NCBI GenBank assembly: GCA_035493955.1 | Contig: DATJHI010000036.1 | Location: 248,001 to 312,000, forward strand | Length of the DNA stretch: 64,000 bases | Reading direction: 5' to 3' | Source of the DNA: NCED01 sp035493955 | GTDB lineage: Bacteria > Pseudomonadota > Alphaproteobacteria > Caulobacterales > Caulobacteraceae | Part shown: piece after piece, positions 36,024-46,232 of the stretch | Layout of the letters: every line of letters starts with the position of its first letter | How positions within the stretch are numbered: the first letter of the stretch is position 1 | Program-made: the position numbers and the translations under genes | The notes under the pieces: model-generated | What the model was told of the DNA's origin: nothing | Databases searched by the model: none | The model's input: only the letters and a program-made list of their open reading frames with translations

Positions 36024-36098
36024 GCTCCCCCGCGTGCGGGGGAGCAGGGATTTGCGTCTCCTCCCCCGCCAGGCAGGGGAGGCGGCCCTTCAGGGCCG
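36024..36098. repeat. Cluster of three hairpins between sucB and lpdA
   Basis: Three adjacent palindromes: GCTCCCCCGC / GCGGGGGAGC (36024-36033 and 36036-36045), CCTCCCC / GGGGAGG (36060-36066 and 36076-36082) and CGGCCCT / AGGGCCG (36083-36089 and 36092-36098). They are C/T-rich like the other intergenic palindromes of this window. They may stabilise the end of the upstream sucCDAB mRNA or slow read-through into lpdA. Confidence 0.6.
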
Positions 36099-36115
36099 GA
36101 AGGGGTGTCGCCGCG

Positions 36116-37630
36116 CTACAGATCCAAGATCATCCGCTGCGGATCCTCGATAGCGTTCTTGACCGAGACCAGGAAGGTCACCGCCTCCTTCCCGTCGACG
36201 ACCCGGTGGTCGTAGGACAGGGCGAGGTACATCATCGGCCGGATCACCACCTGACCGTTCACCGCCACCGGCCGCTGCACGATGTTGTGCATGCCGAGGA
36301 TTCCGGACTGGGGCGCGTTGAGGATCGGCGTCGACAGCAGGGAGCCGTATACGCCCCCGTTGGTGATGGTGAAGGTGCCGCCTTGCATCTCGTCGATGGA
36401 CAGGGTCCCGTCGCGGGCCTTCTTGCCGAGCTCGCCGATGGTCTTTTCGATCTCGGCCAGGCTCATGGCGTCGGCGTCGCGGACCACCGGGACCACAAGG
36501 CCGCGGTCGGTGCCGACCGCCACGCCCATGTCGTAGTGGTTCTTGTAGATCAGGTCCTGACCGTCGATCTCGGCGTTGACGGCCGGGATCTCCTTGAGCG
36601 CCTGGATGCAGGCCTTCACGAAGAAGCTCATGAAGCCGAGCTTGACCCCGTGGCGCTTCTCGAACGCGTCCTTGTAGGTGTTACGCAGCGCCATGACCGC
36701 GCTCATGTCGACCTCGTTGAAGGTCGTCAGCATGGCCGCGGTGTTCTGGGCTTCCTTCAGCCGCCGGGCGATGGTCTGGCGTAGGCGGGTCATCCGCACC
36801 CTGTCCTCGCGTTCGTGGGCCGGGCGAGGTGCGGCGGCGACCGCGGGGACCGCCGGGGCCGCGGCCCGGGTCTCCAGGGCGGCCAGGGCGTCGCCCTTGG
36901 TGATGCGGCCGTCCTTGCCGGTTCCGGCGATGGCCGCCGGGTCGAGGTTGTTTTCGGTGGCGATGCGCTGGGCCGAGGGCATCAGGCCGACCGGCGCCGC
37001 CGAGGGGGCGGCCGGGGCGGCGGCCGGCGCCGAAGGGGCGGGGGCTGCGGCGGCGGCCGCGCCTGGCGCGACCTTGGCCAGGACCTGGTTCGGCTTCACC
37101 GTGGCGCCCTGGGGCGTGACGATCTCGGCCAGGACGCCATCGGCGGGGGCGGCGACTTCCACCGCCACCTTGTCGGTCTCGATCTCGACCAGGACCTCGT
37201 CCTTCTTCACCGCGTCGCCGGCCTTCTTGGTCCAGGCCCCGACGGTCCCCTCGGCTACGGACTCGCCCATGGCCGGTGTCTTGATCTCGATGACCGCGCC
37301 GCCGGCGGCGGGAGCGGCCTGGACCTTGGGGGCGGGGGCCGCGGCCTCGGCCTTGGCGGCCGGTTTGGCGGCGGCCGGAGCGGCAGTCGCGCCGGCGCCC
37401 TCGCCGACCACGCCAAGTCGGGCCCCGGCTTTCACGGTCGCGCCTTCCGGAGCGACGATCTGGATCAGAACCCCGTCGGAGGGGGCCGAGACCTCGAGAT
37501 TGACCTTGTCGGTTTCGAGCTCGACCAGGACCTCGTCCTTCTTCACCGCGTCGCCGGTTTTCTTGGTCCAGCGGGCGACGGTCGCCTCGCTGACGGACTC
37601 GCCCAGCGCGGGCGTGACGATGTCGGCCAT
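36116..37630 (-). CDS. sucB: Dihydrolipoyllysine succinyltransferase (E2 of 2-oxoglutarate dehydrogenase)
   Basis: 504 aa. Two tandem lipoyl domains with lysines at about 42 (VELETDKVNLEV) and 154 (VEIETDKVAVEV), joined by Ala/Pro linkers; peripheral subunit-binding domain (LMPSAQRIATENNLDPAAI, about 225-255); catalytic domain with C-terminal DHRVVDGKEA. Many SucB proteins (E. coli) have one lipoyl domain; two is a known variant. Downstream of sucA with a 65-bp gap. Confidence 0.96.
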   Translation of the reverse strand: MADIVTPALGESVSEATVARWTKKTGDAVKKDEVLVELETDKVNLEVSAPSDGVLIQIVAPEGATVKAGARLGVVGEGAGATAAPAAAKPAAKAEAAAPAPKVQAAPAAGGAVIEIKTPAMGESVAEGTVGAWTKKAGDAVKKDEVLVEIETDKVAVEVAAPADGVLAEIVTPQGATVKPNQVLAKVAPGAAAAAAPAPSAPAAAPAAPSAAPVGLMPSAQRIATENNLDPAAIAGTGKDGRITKGDALAALETRAAAPAVPAVAAAPRPAHEREDRVRMTRLRQTIARRLKEAQNTAAMLTTFNEVDMSAVMALRNTYKDAFEKRHGVKLGFMSFFVKACIQALKEIPAVNAEIDGQDLIYKNHYDMGVAVGTDRGLVVPVVRDADAMSLAEIEKTIGELGKKARDGTLSIDEMQGGTFTITNGGVYGSLLSTPILNAPQSGILGMHNIVQRPVAVNGQVVIRPMMYLALSYDHRVVDGKEAVTFLVSVKNAIEDPQRMILDL

Positions 37631-37695
37631 AGGGTAAGCGCTCCTAGATCTTTTCTTTGGCTTCGCGCGGCTGCGCTTCTAAGCGTTTTAGAGCG

Positions 37696-40647
37696 TCAGC
37701 TCAGGGCTTCGTTGAGGAAGGTCTCGAGTTCCTTGAGGTGCCGGCTCATCAGGCCCGCGGCGGTGGAGGCCGAGGCCGGGCGACCGACGTAGCGGCCCCG
37801 CTTGGCCTTGATCGACAGCTTCTCGAGGGTGAGCTCCAGCCAGGGATCGACGAAGGTCCAGCCGCCCATGTTCTTGGGCTCCTCCTGGCACCAGACGATC
37901 TCGGCGTTCTTGAACCGGCCCAACTCCTTGCGCAGGGACTGCATCGGCCAGGGGTAGAACTGCTCGAGCCGCAACAGGTAGACGTCGTCGGCGCCGCGCT
38001 TGGCCCGCTCCTCGACCAGGTCGAAATAGACCTTGCCGGAGCACATCACCACGCGGCGGATCTTGTCGTCGGGCTTCAGGATGACGCCGCCGACGTCGCA
38101 GCCGGCCTCGGCCCCGTCGACCATGACGCGGTGGAAGGTCGTTCCCGGCGTCAGGTCCGCCAGGTTCGACACCGCCCGCTTGTGGCGCAGCAGCGACTTG
38201 GGCGCCATCACGATCAGCGGCTTGCGGAACGGCCGGTGGATCTGGCGGCGCAGCAGGTGGAAATAGTTGGCCGGGGTGGTGACGTTGACCACCTGCATGT
38301 TCTCTTCGGCGCAGCTCTGCAGGAACCGCTCCAGCCGGGCTGAGGAGTGCTCGGGCCCCTGTCCCTCGTAGCCGTGCGGCAGCAGCATGACCAGGCCGGA
38401 CATGCGCAGCCACTTGCGCTCGCCGCTCGAGATGAACTGGTCGATCACCACCTGGGCGCCGTTCACGAAGTCGCCGAACTGGCCTTCCCAGATCACCAGG
38501 GTGTTGGGGTCGGCCAGGCTGTAGCCGTATTCGAAGCCCAGCACCGCCTCCTCCGACAGGGCCGAGTCGATCACCTCGTAGAAGGCCTGGCCGGGACGGA
38601 TGTGGTTGAGGGGCAGGTAGCGCTCCTCGGTGACCTGGTCGACGATCGCCGAATGGCGCTGGCTGAAGGTGCCGCGCACGCTGTCCTGGCCCGACAGGCG
38701 CACCGCGAAGCCCTCGTCGAGCAGAGTGGCGAAGGCCAGATGCTCGGCGGTCGCCCAGTCGATGTTCTGGCCGGTCTCGATGGCGTTGCGGCGGCCTTCG
38801 ACGACCCGCATCAGGGTCTTGTGGGCGTGGATACCCTCGGGGATCGTGGTGATGGCCTTGCCCAGGTCCTGGAGCTTCTGCAGCGGCACGCCGCTGTCGA
38901 TCTTGGGGGCCTCGCCGTTGGCGACGCCCAGGCCTTGCCACTTGCCGTCCAGCCAGTCGGCCTTGTTGGCCTTGTAGGCCTTGCCCGCCTCGTATTCGGC
39001 GTCGAGGAAACCTTCGAACTCCTCGATCCAGCCGTCCACGTCCGCCTGGGTGGCGACGCCCTCGGCGATCAACTGGCGAGAATAGAGCTCGCGGGTGGAG
39101 GGGTGGTCCTTGATCTTGGCGTACATCAAGGGCTGGGTGAAGGTCGGGTCGTCGCCTTCGTTATGACCGAAGCGGCGATAGCAGAACATGTCGATCACCG
39201 CGTCCTTGGCGAACTTCTGCCGGTACTCGGTGGCGATCTTGGCGGCGAACACCACGGCCTCGGGATCGTCCCCGTTGGCGTGGAAGATCGGGGCCTGGAC
39301 CATCAGCGCCACGTCCGACGGATAGGGGGACGAGCGCGAGTTCTTCGGCGACGTGGTGAAGCCGATCTGGTTGTTGACGATGAAGTGCAGGGTGCCGCCG
39401 GTCTTGTAGCCTTTCAGCCCCATCAGGGCGAAGCACTCGGCCACGACGCCCTGGCCGGCGAAGGCGGCGTCGCCGTGCATCAGCAGCGGCATCACCTTGC
39501 CGCGGCCGGCGTTCATGTCTTCGCGCAGGTCGAAGGTCTGCTTGGCCCGCGCCTTGCCCAGGACCACCGGGTTGACGATCTCCAGGTGGGAGGGGTTGGC
39601 GGTCAAGGACAGGTGGACGTTGTTGCCGTCGAACGAACGGTCGGACGAGGCGCCCAGGTGGTACTTCACGTCCCCCGACCCCTCGATGTCGGAGGGAAGG
39701 GACGAGCCGCCTTGGAATTCGTGGAAGATGATGTGGTAGGGCTTGCCCATCACCGCCGCGAGCACGTTCAGGCGCCCGCGGTGGGGCATGCCCAGCACGA
39801 TCTCGTCGACGCCGAGGGCGCCGCCGCGCTTGATGATCTGCTCCATGGCCGGAACCAGGGCTTCGCCGCCGTCGAGGCCGAACCGCTTGGTGCCGGGGAA
39901 GCGCTTGTGCAGGAAGCGTTCGAAGCCTTCGGCCTCGATCAGCTTCTTCAGGATGGCGATCTTGCCCTCGGGAGTGAAGGCGATCTCCTTGCCGCGGCCC
40001 TCGATCCGTTCCTGGATCCAGGCCTTCTCCTCCGGATCGGAGATGTGCATGTACTGCACGCCGACGTCGCCGCAGTAGGTGCGGCGCAGGATGTCGATGA
40101 TTTCCCGTAAGGACGCGCTCTCCAGCCCCAACACGAAGTCGAGGAAGATCGGGCGGTCGAAGTCGGCCTCGGAAAAGCCGTAGGACGCCGGGTCCAGCTC
40201 GGCGTTCTCGACCTTGGGGGCCAGGCCCAAGGGGTCGAGGTTGGCCTGCAGGTGGCCGCGGATCCGATAGGCCCGGATCATCATGATCGCCCGCACCGAA
40301 TCCAGGGTGGCGGAGCGGATCTCGTCGGCGGAGGCTTGGGGCTTCTTCTCGGTAACCGCCTTGGCGATCTTGGCCTCGACCGCCGGCCACAGGCCGTCTA
40401 CCGCAGGGAGCCACTCAGGGGCCGGCGTCGGCGTCGTCGGACGCTTCCAATTGGGTTCGGCCGCCCCGGCGCGCACGGCGTCCTGGCGCTCGCCCAGCTG
40501 TTCGAAGAAGGCCTGCCAGGAGGGGGAGACCGAGTCCGGCTTTTCCGCCCACTGGCTGTACAGGTCCTCCACGAAGGCCGCGTTGCCGCCGTAGAGAAAG
40601 GAGGTCTCCGACAGGACCTGGTTGATCCGTCCTGAGTCGTCCGCCAT
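37696..40647 (-). CDS. sucA: 2-oxoglutarate dehydrogenase E1 component
   Basis: 983 aa thiamine-diphosphate enzyme. N-terminal region beginning NQVLSETSFLYGGNAAFVEDLY (split) for E2 binding; MPHRGRLNVLA (about 287-297), the ThDP segment GDAAFAGQGVVAE (about 395-407), RRFGHNEGDDPTFTQP (about 485-500), and RPGQAFYEVIDSALSEEAVLGFEYGYS (split) in the pyrimidine domain. Converts 2-oxoglutarate to succinyl-dihydrolipoyl-E2. A 136-bp gap separates it from sucD and may hold a second promoter. Confidence 0.96.
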   Translation of the reverse strand: MADDSGRINQVLSETSFLYGGNAAFVEDLYSQWAEKPDSVSPSWQAFFEQLGERQDAVRAGAAEPNWKRPTTPTPAPEWLPAVDGLWPAVEAKIAKAVTEKKPQASADEIRSATLDSVRAIMMIRAYRIRGHLQANLDPLGLAPKVENAELDPASYGFSEADFDRPIFLDFVLGLESASLREIIDILRRTYCGDVGVQYMHISDPEEKAWIQERIEGRGKEIAFTPEGKIAILKKLIEAEGFERFLHKRFPGTKRFGLDGGEALVPAMEQIIKRGGALGVDEIVLGMPHRGRLNVLAAVMGKPYHIIFHEFQGGSSLPSDIEGSGDVKYHLGASSDRSFDGNNVHLSLTANPSHLEIVNPVVLGKARAKQTFDLREDMNAGRGKVMPLLMHGDAAFAGQGVVAECFALMGLKGYKTGGTLHFIVNNQIGFTTSPKNSRSSPYPSDVALMVQAPIFHANGDDPEAVVFAAKIATEYRQKFAKDAVIDMFCYRRFGHNEGDDPTFTQPLMYAKIKDHPSTRELYSRQLIAEGVATQADVDGWIEEFEGFLDAEYEAGKAYKANKADWLDGKWQGLGVANGEAPKIDSGVPLQKLQDLGKAITTIPEGIHAHKTLMRVVEGRRNAIETGQNIDWATAEHLAFATLLDEGFAVRLSGQDSVRGTFSQRHSAIVDQVTEERYLPLNHIRPGQAFYEVIDSALSEEAVLGFEYGYSLADPNTLVIWEGQFGDFVNGAQVVIDQFISSGERKWLRMSGLVMLLPHGYEGQGPEHSSARLERFLQSCAEENMQVVNVTTPANYFHLLRRQIHRPFRKPLIVMAPKSLLRHKRAVSNLADLTPGTTFHRVMVDGAEAGCDVGGVILKPDDKIRRVVMCSGKVYFDLVEERAKRGADDVYLLRLEQFYPWPMQSLRKELGRFKNAEIVWCQEEPKNMGGWTFVDPWLELTLEKLSIKAKRGRYVGRPASASTAAGLMSRHLKELETFLNEALS

Positions 40648-40783
40648 GTCCGCTCCCTCGCGGTTCCGGCGAAAAGAGCTCGAAAACCGCGATCAGTTAT
40701 ATCGTGTCCAAACCCTCGCTCTGGAAGCGGGACCCCGACAGATAAGCTCCGTTCGGCGGTCTCGCCCCAAGGCGATGGGTAGC

Positions 40784-41659
40784 TCAGCCCTTCAGCACCT
40801 CGACCAGGGTCTCGCCAAGCTTGGCGGGGGAGGGCGACACGCGGATGCCCGCCGCCTCCATCGCCGCGATCTTGTCCTCGGCGCCGCCTTTGCCGCCCGA
40901 GATGATCGCCCCGGCGTGGCCCATGCGACGCCCCGGGGGCGCGGTGCGGCCGGCGATAAAGCCGACCATGGGCTTCTTAACCTTGGAATGCTTAATGAAG
41001 TCAGCCGCGTCCTCTTCGGCCGAACCCCCGATCTCGCCGATCATGATGATCGACTTGGTGGCTTCGTCGGCCAGGAACATCTCCAGCATGTCGATGAACT
41101 CGGTGCCCTTGACCGGGTCGCCGCCGATGCCGACCGCGGTGGTCTGGCCCAGGCCGGCCGCCGTGGTCTGGAACACCGCCTCGTAGGTCAGGGTGCCGGA
41201 ACGCGAAACCACCCCGACCGAGCCGGCCGAGAAGATGTTGCCCGGCATGATGCCGATCTTGCACTGGTTGGGGGTCAGGACGCCCGGGCAGTTCGGCCCG
41301 ATCAGGCGCGACTTCGAGCCCGACAGCGAGCGCTTCACCTTGACCATGTCCTGCACCGGGATGCCCTCGGTGATGCAGATGATCAGCGGGACTTCCGCGT
41401 CGATGGCCTCCAGGATGGCGTCGGCCGCCCCGGGAGGCGGGACGTAGATCACGCTGGCGTCGGCGCCGGTCGCCTCGCGGGCGTCGGCCACGGTATCGAA
41501 CACCGGCAGGCCGAGGTGGGTGGAGCCGCCCTTGCCCGGCGAGGTGCCGCCGACCATCTGGGTGCCGTAGGCGATGGCCTGTTCGGAGTGGAAGGTGCCC
41601 TGCCGGCCGGTGAAGCCCTGGCAGATCACCTTGGTGTTCTTGTCGATCAGGATGGCCAT
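40784..41659 (-). CDS. sucD: Succinyl-CoA ligase, alpha subunit
   Basis: 291 aa. CoA-binding Rossmann domain (QGFTGRQGTFHSEQAIAYGT split over 14-33; IYVPPPGAADAI), nucleotide region SRSGTLTYE and the phospho-histidine motif GHAGAII (about 244-250). With SucC it couples succinyl-CoA cleavage to ADP or GDP phosphorylation. It begins 4 bp after the sucC stop. Confidence 0.96.
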   Translation of the reverse strand: MAILIDKNTKVICQGFTGRQGTFHSEQAIAYGTQMVGGTSPGKGGSTHLGLPVFDTVADAREATGADASVIYVPPPGAADAILEAIDAEVPLIICITEGIPVQDMVKVKRSLSGSKSRLIGPNCPGVLTPNQCKIGIMPGNIFSAGSVGVVSRSGTLTYEAVFQTTAAGLGQTTAVGIGGDPVKGTEFIDMLEMFLADEATKSIIMIGEIGGSAEEDAADFIKHSKVKKPMVGFIAGRTAPPGRRMGHAGAIISGGKGGAEDKIAAMEAAGIRVSPSPAKLGETLVEVLKG

Positions 41660-41663
41660 GAGT

Positions 41664-42863
<1,200 letters not shown>

Positions 42864-42952
42864 TGGGTCGGGGGGCGGGAGGTTGTTTGGGCGAGGGCCG
42901 GATGGCCGCAAGGGGCTGCGCCAAAACCACAGCGAACGCCGGCCCGGCGCGG

Positions 42953-42981
42953 GTTATAGAGAGGCCCCCACAGCTGTGCAA
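42953..42981 (-). promoter_or_regulatory. Promoter of sucC (TTGCAC-N17-TATAAC)
   Basis: On the minus strand, TTGCAC (42976-42981) and TATAAC (42953-42958) are 17 bp apart. The start of transcription would be near 42946, giving a leader of about 80 nt to the sucC ATG. It matches sigma70 consensus in four of six and five of six positions. Confidence 0.6.
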
Positions 42982-43141
42982 CCGGCCGGAGCGGCTTTTC
43001 TGAACACTGTTATGATTATCCTGGATCAGGTCGCGGGAGTGCGCGGCCCGGCTTCGGTTGCGAGCCTGAAACATGCATGCTATGGCCTGCGCCGGCTCCG
43101 GGCGGGATGGCTGTTGCGTGCCCCTTCCGCGCGTGAATTTC

Positions 43142-43156
43142 CAAGCGCTTGCAAGC
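43142..43156. promoter_or_regulatory. Overlapping palindromes upstream of atpH
   Basis: CAAGCGCTTG (43142-43151) and GCTTGCAAGC (43147-43156) are two perfect 10-bp palindromes sharing five bases, 69 bp before the atpH start. The pattern resembles a LacI-family operator half (TTGCAAGCGCTTGCAA), but only part of it is present. Confidence 0.35.
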
Positions 43157-43224
43157 CTTTGAGCCAAATCGGGCCGGTCGGTCCGATGCGTATGCGGCGA
43201 CCTATTTAACCGGGCGGTTCCACC

Positions 43225-43779
43225 TTGGCGGACGATTCCAAAAACGCGGATGCGGGCGCGCGCTACGCGCAGGCCCTGTTCGAACTGGCCGACCAGGGCG
43301 GCGTCCTGGCCGCGGTCGAGGCCGATCTGAAGGCGCTGAAGGCCCTGCGCGAGGAGAGCGCGGACCTGCGCACCCTGCTGGTCTCCCCCATCTTCAGCGC
43401 CGAGGACAAGGGCAAGGGACTGCTGGCCGTGGCCAAGGCGGCGGGACTCTCGCCCCTGACCTTGAAATTTCTCGGCCTGCTCAGCGCCAACGCCCGGGCC
43501 TCGGCCCTGCCTGCCGTGATCGCCGCGTTCGAGCGCCTGGCCGCGGCCCGGCGCGGCGCCGTCGCCGCCGAGGTGGTCACCGCCCTGCCCCTCTCCGCCG
43601 CCCAGCTCAAGGGCGTGGCCGCCGCCCTGCGCCAGGCGCTCGGCAAGGACCCTGAACTCACCGCCCGCGTCGATCCCGCCATCCTGGGCGGGCTGAAGGT
43701 GCGCGTCGGCTCCCGCCTGTTCGACGCCTCGCTGAAGTCGAGGCTCGATTCCCTCAAGTTCGCCCTGAAGAGAGCGTAA
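43225..43779 (+). CDS. atpH: ATP synthase F1 delta subunit
   Basis: 184 aa OSCP/delta subunit. N-terminal helical domain starting ARYAQALFELADQGG, LLVSPIFSAEDK and the C-terminal signature DPAILGGLKVRVGSRLFDAS (about 150-169). Start is TTG 43225, since ARYAQALFEL must be near the N-terminus and no ATG or GTG fits. First gene of the F1 operon, divergent from sucC. Confidence 0.93.
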   Translation: MADDSKNADAGARYAQALFELADQGGVLAAVEADLKALKALREESADLRTLLVSPIFSAEDKGKGLLAVAKAAGLSPLTLKFLGLLSANARASALPAVIAAFERLAAARRGAVAAEVVTALPLSAAQLKGVAAALRQALGKDPELTARVDPAILGGLKVRVGSRLFDASLKSRLDSLKFALKRA

Positions 43780-43783
43780 GACC

Positions 43784-45316
43784 ATGGACATCCGCGCCGC
43801 CGAAATCTCGGCCATCCTCAAGTCCCAGATCGCCAACTTCGGCGAACAGGCGGACGTCTCCGACGTCGGCCAGGTGCTGTCGGTGGGCGACGGCATCGCC
43901 CGCGTCTACGGCCTCGACCGGGTCCAGGCCGGCGAGATGGTGGAATTCCCCTCCGCCGGGGTGAAGGGCATGGCCCTGAACCTGGAAAGCGACAACGTCG
44001 GGGTGGTGATCTTCGGCTCCGACCAGCAGATCAAGGAAGGCGACGAATGCCGCCGCCTGGGCGAGATCGTCGACGTGCCGGTGGGCAAGGGCCTGCTGGG
44101 CCGGGTGGTCAATCCGCTGGGCGAGCCGATCGACGGCAAAGGCCCGATCTCGGCCACCGAGCGTCGCCGCGTGGACGTGAAGGCGCCGGGCATCATCCCG
44201 CGCAAGTCGGTGCACGAGCCGGTGCAGACCGGCCTGAAGGCCATCGACACCCTGATCCCGATCGGCCGCGGCCAGCGCGAACTGATCATCGGCGACCGCC
44301 AGACCGGCAAGACCGCCGTGGCCATCGACGCCATCCTCAACCAGAAGGCCGTCAACGCCACGGGCAGCGAGGGCGAGAAGCTTTACTGCATCTACGTCGC
44401 CATCGGCCAGAAGCGCTCCACCGTGGCCCAGATCGTTCGCACCCTCGAGGAGCGCGGCGCCCTGGACTACACCATCGTCGTCTCGGCCACCGCGTCGGAG
44501 CCGGCCCCGCTGCAGTTCCTGGCGCCCTTCGCCGGCTGCGCCATGGGCGAGTGGTTCCGCGACAACGGCATGCACGCCCTGATCATCTACGACGACCTGT
44601 CCAAGCAGGCCGTCGCTTACCGCCAGATGTCGCTGCTGCTGCGCCGTCCGCCGGGCCGCGAAGCCTATCCCGGCGACGTGTTCTACCTCCATTCCCGCCT
44701 GCTCGAGCGCGCGGCCAAGCTGAACGAGGACAACGGTTCGGGTTCGCTGACGGCCCTGCCGCTGATCGAGACCCAGGCCAACGACGTCTCGGCCTACATC
44801 CCGACCAACGTGATCTCGATCACCGACGGCCAGATCTTCCTCGAGACCGACCTGTTCTACCAGGGCATCCGTCCGGCGGTGAACGTCGGCATCTCGGTCA
44901 GCCGGGTGGGCTCGTCGGCCCAGATCAAGGCGATGAAGCAGGTGGCCGGCCCGATCAAAGGCGAGCTCGCCCAGTATCGGGAAATGGCCGCCTTCGCCAA
45001 GTTCGGCTCCGACCTCGACGCCTCGACCCAGCGCATGCTGGCCCGCGGCGAGCGCCTGACCGAGCTCCTGAAGCAGCCCCAGTACTCGCCCCTGTCGGTC
45101 GAGGAGCAGGTGGCGGTGATCTACGCCGGCACCCGCGGCTATCTCGACAAGATCGCGGTGAACGCCATCGGCCGGTTCCAGGAGCAGTTCCTGGCCAAGC
45201 TGAAGTCCAGCTATCCGAAGTTCCTCGAGGGCATCCGCACCGGCAAGGCGCTGACGCCGGAGCTGGAGGCCATGCTGAAGGAGGCTCTCGAGGCCTTCAT
45301 CGCGACCTTCGCCTAA
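43784..45316 (+). CDS. atpA: ATP synthase F1 alpha subunit
   Basis: 510 aa. Start MDIRAAEISAILKSQIANF; Walker A GDRQTGKTA (about 169-177); arginine-finger signature PAVNVGISVSRVGSSAQ (about 363-379). Non-catalytic nucleotide-binding subunit. Starts 4 bp after atpH, with AGAGCG upstream. Confidence 0.98.
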   Translation: MDIRAAEISAILKSQIANFGEQADVSDVGQVLSVGDGIARVYGLDRVQAGEMVEFPSAGVKGMALNLESDNVGVVIFGSDQQIKEGDECRRLGEIVDVPVGKGLLGRVVNPLGEPIDGKGPISATERRRVDVKAPGIIPRKSVHEPVQTGLKAIDTLIPIGRGQRELIIGDRQTGKTAVAIDAILNQKAVNATGSEGEKLYCIYVAIGQKRSTVAQIVRTLEERGALDYTIVVSATASEPAPLQFLAPFAGCAMGEWFRDNGMHALIIYDDLSKQAVAYRQMSLLLRRPPGREAYPGDVFYLHSRLLERAAKLNEDNGSGSLTALPLIETQANDVSAYIPTNVISITDGQIFLETDLFYQGIRPAVNVGISVSRVGSSAQIKAMKQVAGPIKGELAQYREMAAFAKFGSDLDASTQRMLARGERLTELLKQPQYSPLSVEEQVAVIYAGTRGYLDKIAVNAIGRFQEQFLAKLKSSYPKFLEGIRTGKALTPELEAMLKEALEAFIATFA

Positions 45317-45344
45317 GCCCCTGTCGAGTTCGGAGCCCTAGGCG

Positions 45345-46232
45345 ATGGCCAGCCTCAAGGAGATGCGCAATCGGATCTCGAGCGTGAAAGCCACGCAGAA
45401 GATCACGAAGGCGATGCAGATGGTGGCGGCGGCCAAGCTGCGCCGCGCCCAGGACGCCGCTATGAGCGCCCGCCCCTATGCGCGGCGCATGGCCAGCGTC
45501 ATCGCCAACCTGGCGGCCAGCGTGTCCGGCCCGTCGGCCCCCCGGCTGCTGGGCGGGACGGGCTCGGACCAGAAGCAGCTGGTGGTGGTGGCCACCGGCG
45601 ACCGCGGCCTGGCCGGCGGGTTCAACTCCTCGATCGTCCGGGCGGCGCGGGACCACATCGCCACGCTGATCGCCCAGGGCAAGGACGTCAGGATCATCTG
45701 CGTCGGCCGCAAGGGGCGCGATCCGCTGCGCCGCCTGTTCGGCGACCGGGTGATCGCCACCTACGAGCTGTCCCAGTTCAAGGTGCTGGGCCTGGAGGCC
45801 GCCCAACCGGTCGCGGACCGGGTCCTCGAAATGTTCGAGGCGGGCGAGGCCGACGTGGTCACCCTGTTCTACTCGCGCTTCAAGTCGGTGATCAGCCAGG
45901 TCCCCACCGCGCGCCAGCTGATCCCGGCCGTCGTCGACGCCAACGACCTCGGCGGCGCGGCGCCCGACCTGAAGGGCGGGGTCTATACCTATGAGCCCGA
46001 CGAGGCGGGGATCCTGGAAACCCTGTTGCCGCGCAACCTGGCGATCCAGATCCTGTCGGCCCTCTATGAGAACCAGGCCGGCTTCTACGCCGCCCAGATG
46101 AGCGCCATGGACAACGCCACGCGCAACGCGGGCGACATGATCGCGGCGCTCAGCCTGCAGTACAACCGCTCGCGTCAGGCCCAGATCACCAAGGAGCTGA
46201 TCGAGATCATCTCCGGAGCGGAGGCGATTTGA
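45345..46232 (+). CDS. atpG: ATP synthase F1 gamma subunit
   Basis: 295 aa rotor shaft. N-terminal helix MASLKEMRNRISSVKATQKI then TKAMQMVAAAKL; C-terminal helix with AAQMSAMDNATRNAGDMI (about 247-264) and YNRSRQAQITKELIEI. The stop TGA (46230-46232) overlaps the TTG start of the dioxygenase-like gene that follows. Confidence 0.97.
   Translation: MASLKEMRNRISSVKATQKITKAMQMVAAAKLRRAQDAAMSARPYARRMASVIANLAASVSGPSAPRLLGGTGSDQKQLVVVATGDRGLAGGFNSSIVRAARDHIATLIAQGKDVRIICVGRKGRDPLRRLFGDRVIATYELSQFKVLGLEAAQPVADRVLEMFEAGEADVVTLFYSRFKSVISQVPTARQLIPAVVDANDLGGAAPDLKGGVYTYEPDEAGILETLLPRNLAIQILSALYENQAGFYAAQMSAMDNATRNAGDMIAALSLQYNRSRQAQITKELIEIISGAEAI

Larger units (their letters stand above)
42864..43224. 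other. Divergent control region between sucC and atpH
   Basis: 361 bp without a gene. The sucC half contains a good sigma70-type promoter (42953-42981, minus). The middle (42995-43025) is AT-richer, TTTTCTGAACACTGTT then ATGATTATCC. The atpH half holds overlapping palindromes (43142-43156) and an AT-rich CTATTTAACC at 43201-43210 just before the TTG start. No convincing -35/-10 pair for atpH was found. Confidence 0.6.

Noticed and set aside
38347..40110. 587-codon open frame on the plus strand inside sucA
   Set aside because: Antisense to sucA, no ribosome binding site, no family features.
40648..40783. Clear sucA promoter or sucA riboswitch motif in the sucD-sucA gap
   Set aside because: TATAAC occurs on the minus strand, but no -35 fits at 16-18 bp, and no sucA-type RNA element could be recognised with confidence.
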